The translations under genes were made by a program, and so were the position numbers. A DNA stretch of 64,000 nt from Clostridiales bacterium (GTDB lineage Bacteria; Bacillota; Clostridia; Christensenellales; Aristaeellaceae), in contig JAHZHZ010000002.1 in NCBI GenBank assembly GCA_019419995.1, positions 63,982-127,981 on the forward strand, in the 5' to 3' direction. The number at the start of each line of letters is the position of its first letter. Position 1 is the stretch's first letter. The notes beneath the pieces were generated by a model that worked only from the letters and a program-made list of their open reading frames with translations, was not told the origin of the DNA and did not search any database. Positions 60,839 to 64,000 of this stretch are shown here, piece after piece.

Positions 60839-61426
60839 TCACGCCATGCCCAATTCATGAATGGCTTTCAAGAATGTTTCGGCTTCCCCATTGACATTAG
60901 CTTTTTGTGTTGCTTCAATTTCATACGACGCATATTCAAATCCGTGAATGATGATGGGAAGCTTTTTGCCGAACTTCTTTTCGAGAAAACTCTCTTCCTG
61001 CAAACGTTTTGCTACTTCGCAAACCAGTGTTATCAATTCAAAATGTCCAATAGGCCCCTTTCCGATGTACTGATAATTATCGTCGTAGCAATCCTCGTCT
61101 TCTTCACCAAGATTTGAAATACCATTTTCGAGGTACCAGTCAAACAATAAATCAGTCAGTTCATTTGGCTCGTCTGGATCAATAATGAAGGTTTCGTTCT
61201 GTCGCCAGTAAGCATAGTTCCAACGTTCCTCGTCGTATGGACCTGCATTGCCGCAATCCTTTTCTGTATTATAACTGATGACAAAGGAGGATACATTATT
61301 AAAGCCCCTGTATTCGTAAACCTCGTTTGAATAAACGAAGAAAGAAACGGCGTAAATGTCGTCTTCACATCAGGTTTTCATGATTGATTTTACTTTTAGG
61401 TATAGCTTCTCGGATATATCGATCAT
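60839..61426 (-). pseudogene. DUF4303-like gene interrupted by in-frame TGA at codon 19
   Basis: Starting from ATG 61426, which has AAGGAGG upstream, the frame runs 18 codons to a TGA at 61370-61372 and then stays open in the same frame for 177 more codons. The downstream part is coherent protein: DDIYAVSFFVYSNEVYEY, SSFVISYNTEKDCG, DEERWNYAYWRQNE and LTDLLFDWYLENG, a pattern I recognise as DUF4303. No frameshift is involved, and no ATG, GTG or TTG lies between the stop and a TTG at 61147, so a full product needs read-through. A simple nonsense mutation is likeliest. Function of the family is unknown. Confidence 0.72.
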
Positions 61427-61632
61427 AAATCCCCCTCCTTTTGCCCGAATTTTAGCATAATGGGTAGAAAAATGCAACTTTTATATATAATGGGTGCAAT
61501 ATACACCTTTTAATTTGGGGATTAATAAAACACAGTAAAATTATAGGAACAGATGGATTTGCGTTAAACATGTTTTGTACACAGGACATGAAAAATAGTT
61601 TGGATTAGAAGCTGTCGTAATTGCCAGTAGAG

Positions 61633-61679
61633 AAGTCACCTATTCGCATTCGATTTATCATCGAATTGATAGGTGACTT
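61633..61679 (-). terminator. Two-part hairpin after the sugar-kinase-like gene
   Basis: Outer 11-bp stem (61633-61643 with 61669-61679) and inner 7-bp stem (61648-61654 with 61660-61666); no T-run, so termination is uncertain. Confidence 0.45.
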
Positions 61680-61684
61680 GAAAA

Positions 61685-63061
61685 TTATACCAACGGGAGA
61701 CTTGCTGCGGCGATGCTTTGCCCCACGCGACGCATATTTTCGTCTGGCAGCATTACATGGATGTTTTGTGCCAACAGTGGGTATTCTTCTGTAAGTATTC
61801 TCTTACACTCGGAAACGATTATTTCACCACCAATGCCAGAAGCGACTCGACCAAGCACCAGTAAATGGCATATGGAGTATAGTTGCGCGTATAGAGGAAT
61901 TGTGTGAGCCAGATAAGCGCCAATACTTCGAAAAATTGCTAGAACACCGGGTAAACCATCCTCAGCCAGTTTTTGAATGTATTTGAGTTTTTCTGCAGGG
62001 CTAAGGTTATCATCCAGTGTAATCCCCGAAGCAGGGGCCATTTTAATAACGGCATCCTGTGAAAAGTATTTGCAACCTACGCCAATATCCCCAGACCACT
62101 CATCCATCATGGCGTTGTCATTTAGATCCACAGGAGCAAAAGCCAGTTCATTGAACCAGCCCAGAACATTGCGGTCCGGCGTTACATATCCGGCAGCTTC
62201 TGATGTACCCATGGCAATGCCAAGAACGGCTCCGGAGTTGAGTGAGATACTGCCGGCAAGGGCTGTAACGTCTCCATCATTGGCGACAACCACGGGAATA
62301 TCTTTGCCGATTTCTTTTGCAGCCCGGTCATAGATCGTCTTGACATACTCCCGATATTTATCTGGGACTTTGATGAAGAGAGAGGACACCATAGGGCTGT
62401 TGCCGATGAATACACCTGCGGAAGAAATACCGATTGCATCGACGCGAGGCATTTTGGAAGCGGCAGTTTTAAGTGCATCTACTATGCCTTTGTATTGATA
62501 TCGGGGATCTTCGGATTGTTTTGGAAACCAAACGACTTCCTCAGAGTAAACAGTTTTTCCGTCGATTACGGCAGAGACTTTTCGATCACTGCCGCCCGCG
62601 TCAAATCCAATCCTGCAACCATTTAAATGTCCCCCGATAGGTCTGGAGATTTCGCGAGCTTTCGGAAAGAGTTCTGGATCGGTGATAATTACCTCTAAGG
62701 GACGTTCATAGACGGTGCGCATGAAATTAAAATCAAAGGCACGGGCGCCTGATTCCGTATAGGTATTTTTTATTGTCTGCGCATACTCGTCGCAACCAGC
62801 AAGGTAAATGCGATAACCACCAATTCCCCAAAGAAGAAATTTAACGAAACGTTCTAGAAAGCGCAGATTGGCTTCGGCATAGCTCTTTCCCCGGAGAAAA
62901 GAATGGAATACGGTGATTTGTCCATCTTCTCGTTCGATGGCGAGTGAAAAAGGATGTGTAGCCTCTGAGAGAAAGGATTTAGCCCAAAGGCCAAATGGTA
63001 TAAAATTAGGATCAAGCTCTGGCGGGTTTTTTATTTGATATTCAATATCCAAATATTTCAT
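61685..63061 (-). CDS. ROK/BadF-type actin-fold ATPase with N-terminal extension
   Basis: Protein of 458 residues. The actin-like ATPase fold starts only near residue 149 (RIGFDAGGSDRKVSAVIDG) and continues with AIGISSAGVFIG, VVANDGDVTALAG and LGIAMGTSEAAGYV; the ROK zinc motif is not evident. The first 145 residues form an extra domain I do not recognise. A sugar kinase or sensor role is suggested by the nagB gene immediately upstream in the same operon (43-base gap). N-acetylglucosamine kinase is possible but unproven. GAGG eight bases before the ATG. Confidence 0.72.
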   Translation of the reverse strand: MKYLDIEYQIKNPPELDPNFIPFGLWAKSFLSEATHPFSLAIEREDGQITVFHSFLRGKSYAEANLRFLERFVKFLLWGIGGYRIYLAGCDEYAQTIKNTYTESGARAFDFNFMRTVYERPLEVIITDPELFPKAREISRPIGGHLNGCRIGFDAGGSDRKVSAVIDGKTVYSEEVVWFPKQSEDPRYQYKGIVDALKTAASKMPRVDAIGISSAGVFIGNSPMVSSLFIKVPDKYREYVKTIYDRAAKEIGKDIPVVVANDGDVTALAGSISLNSGAVLGIAMGTSEAAGYVTPDRNVLGWFNELAFAPVDLNDNAMMDEWSGDIGVGCKYFSQDAVIKMAPASGITLDDNLSPAEKLKYIQKLAEDGLPGVLAIFRSIGAYLAHTIPLYAQLYSICHLLVLGRVASGIGGEIIVSECKRILTEEYPLLAQNIHVMLPDENMRRVGQSIAAASLPLV

Positions 63062-63104
63062 ATGAATTACCTCGTTTGCCCTGTCACAATTAGGAAGGCT
63101 ACAC

Positions 63105-63836
63105 TTAAACCAATGCTGCTTCCCGATCGCAGATTAGCGTAACATCATGATGAAATTGAAGGACCGAAGCGGGCACATGGGGGGTTACGGGATCAAAGAA
63201 GGCGCGATGAAGAATGTCGGCCTTATCTCTGCCGGTAACGAGGATAATAATTTTACGTGCTGCCATGATCGTTCCGATGCCCATCGTATATGCATGAAGA
63301 GGTACTTCGTCCAGTGTATGGAAGAAGCGCTTATTGGCTTGGCGGGTTAACTCCGTAAGGGTAACTTTGTGTGTAAGGCTTGGGAAAAAAGAACTGGGCT
63401 CATTAAAACCGATGTGGCCATCGTGACCAATTCCCAGCAGCTGAAGATCAATGCCACCGCAATTACTGATTTGACGTTCATAATTTACAAACATCGCTTC
63501 ACAGTCTTGAGTGAGTCCATCTGGTACATGTGTATTTTCTGGCTTGATATTGATGTGGTTAAAAAGGTTTTCCTGCATAAAATGGCGGTAACTTTGGGGG
63601 TGCTCGGGGGAAAGTCCCTCGTATTCATCCAGGTTGAAGGTTTTTACCTGAGAAAAGTCAATTCGCTGTGCCCGATTTCGTTCAATAAGTTGGCGATAGA
63701 GGGGAAGGGGCGTTGACCCTGTCGCTAATCCAAGCACACAGTTGGGTTTGGCGCTTATTTCCAGTTCAAAGAGATCAGCAGCAAGATTTCCAACGTCTTC
63801 GGGGGTTTCAAGTGCAATCATTTTGATGGATGACAT
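63105..63836 (-). CDS. nagB: Glucosamine-6-phosphate deaminase
   Basis: Isomerase/deaminase of 243 residues converting glucosamine-6-phosphate to fructose-6-phosphate and ammonia. Motifs: LGLATGSTPLPLYRQLIE, FNLDEYEGLSPEHPQSYRHFM with the catalytic Asp, and LGIGHDGHIGFNEP with the catalytic His. Length matches the Bacillus-type enzyme. GGAGG (63846-63850) nine bases before ATG 63836 sets the start; the frame is open 39 bases more. It heads an operon with the actin-fold ATPase and has a palindromic operator at its promoter. Confidence 0.95.
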   Translation of the reverse strand: MSSIKMIALETPEDVGNLAADLFELEISAKPNCVLGLATGSTPLPLYRQLIERNRAQRIDFSQVKTFNLDEYEGLSPEHPQSYRHFMQENLFNHINIKPENTHVPDGLTQDCEAMFVNYERQISNCGGIDLQLLGIGHDGHIGFNEPSSFFPSLTHKVTLTELTRQANKRFFHTLDEVPLHAYTMGIGTIMAARKIIILVTGRDKADILHRAFFDPVTPHVPASVLQFHHDVTLICDREAALV

Positions 63837-63900
63837 TTTTGAGTTCCTCCTTTTCATGTTCATGCCATAAAGCATTACCCCATTGTTGAAAAACTAATCA

Positions 63901-63955
63901 GTTTTATTAATAAAACAATTATTTATATTATAAATCATAAAATCATGAAAAGCAA
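63901..63955 (-). promoter_or_regulatory. Promoter and operator of nagB operon
   Basis: Minus strand TTGCTT (63950-63955), 17 bases, TATAAT (63927-63932). Just after the expected start point lies a perfect 16-bp palindrome GTTTTATTAATAAAAC (63901-63916), well placed for a repressor. Confidence 0.65.
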
Positions 63956-64000
63956 CTGAGAAACATGTTAAATTATAAGTTAAGTGTTATTCCACGTTGC

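Overview
The window looks like chromosomal DNA of an anaerobic, low-redox Firmicute of the Clostridia type. Reasons: pyruvate:ferredoxin oxidoreductase (nifJ), a Re-citrate-synthase-like enzyme in an operon with aconitase and isocitrate dehydrogenase, HPr kinase, a T-box in front of thrS, a cobalamin riboswitch in front of an ABC importer, LTA synthase, strong AGGAGG ribosome sites, frequent TTG/GTG starts and many rho-independent hairpins. Base composition is moderate. No rRNA, tRNA, insertion sequence, prophage or CRISPR array was seen. Species cannot be named from this sequence alone.

Layout. 1-9 kb: truncated lpdA, a Na+/dicarboxylate-type symporter behind a long structured leader, an ACT-ACT-metallo-hydrolase, a two-component system with a DUF4342 membrane protein, and a secreted alkaline phosphatase. 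9-22 kb: YibE/F protein, Nim-like flavoprotein, MATE pump, two divergent XRE regulators, MutT and a hydrolase, ribokinase cluster, DUF1385 protein, LTA synthase, patatin. 22-28 kb: oxidative citrate-to-2-oxoglutarate operon with its own GntR regulator. 28-37 kb: YgjP-like peptidase with an actin-like protein, an MFS carrier, the HAD-hprK-glcK-dapF operon, and mgtE behind a leader that carries a small uORF. 37-41 kb: B12-riboswitch-controlled btuFCD. 41-48 kb: alcohol dehydrogenase and a PucR-linked permease/DUF917/hydantoinase-like cluster. 48-57 kb: lplA, T-box thrS, nifJ, 5'-nucleotidase. 57-64 kb: an accessory-looking stretch with VWA and macro-HTH genes, a collagen-like surface protein, a DUF4303 gene broken by an in-frame stop, and a sugar-kinase-like gene with nagB.

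How it fits together. NifJ supplies acetyl-CoA, the citrate operon turns acetyl-CoA plus oxaloacetate into 2-oxoglutarate (probably for glutamate synthesis), and lpdA/lplA point to lipoylated enzymes. HprK, glucokinase, ribokinase and NagB describe sugar use with catabolite control. RNA-level control is prominent: one certain riboswitch, one certain T-box, and two long leaders (symporter, mgtE) that fit no class I recognise. These two leaders, the macro-HTH/VWA pair and the nonsense-interrupted DUF4303 gene are the items most worth a second look.
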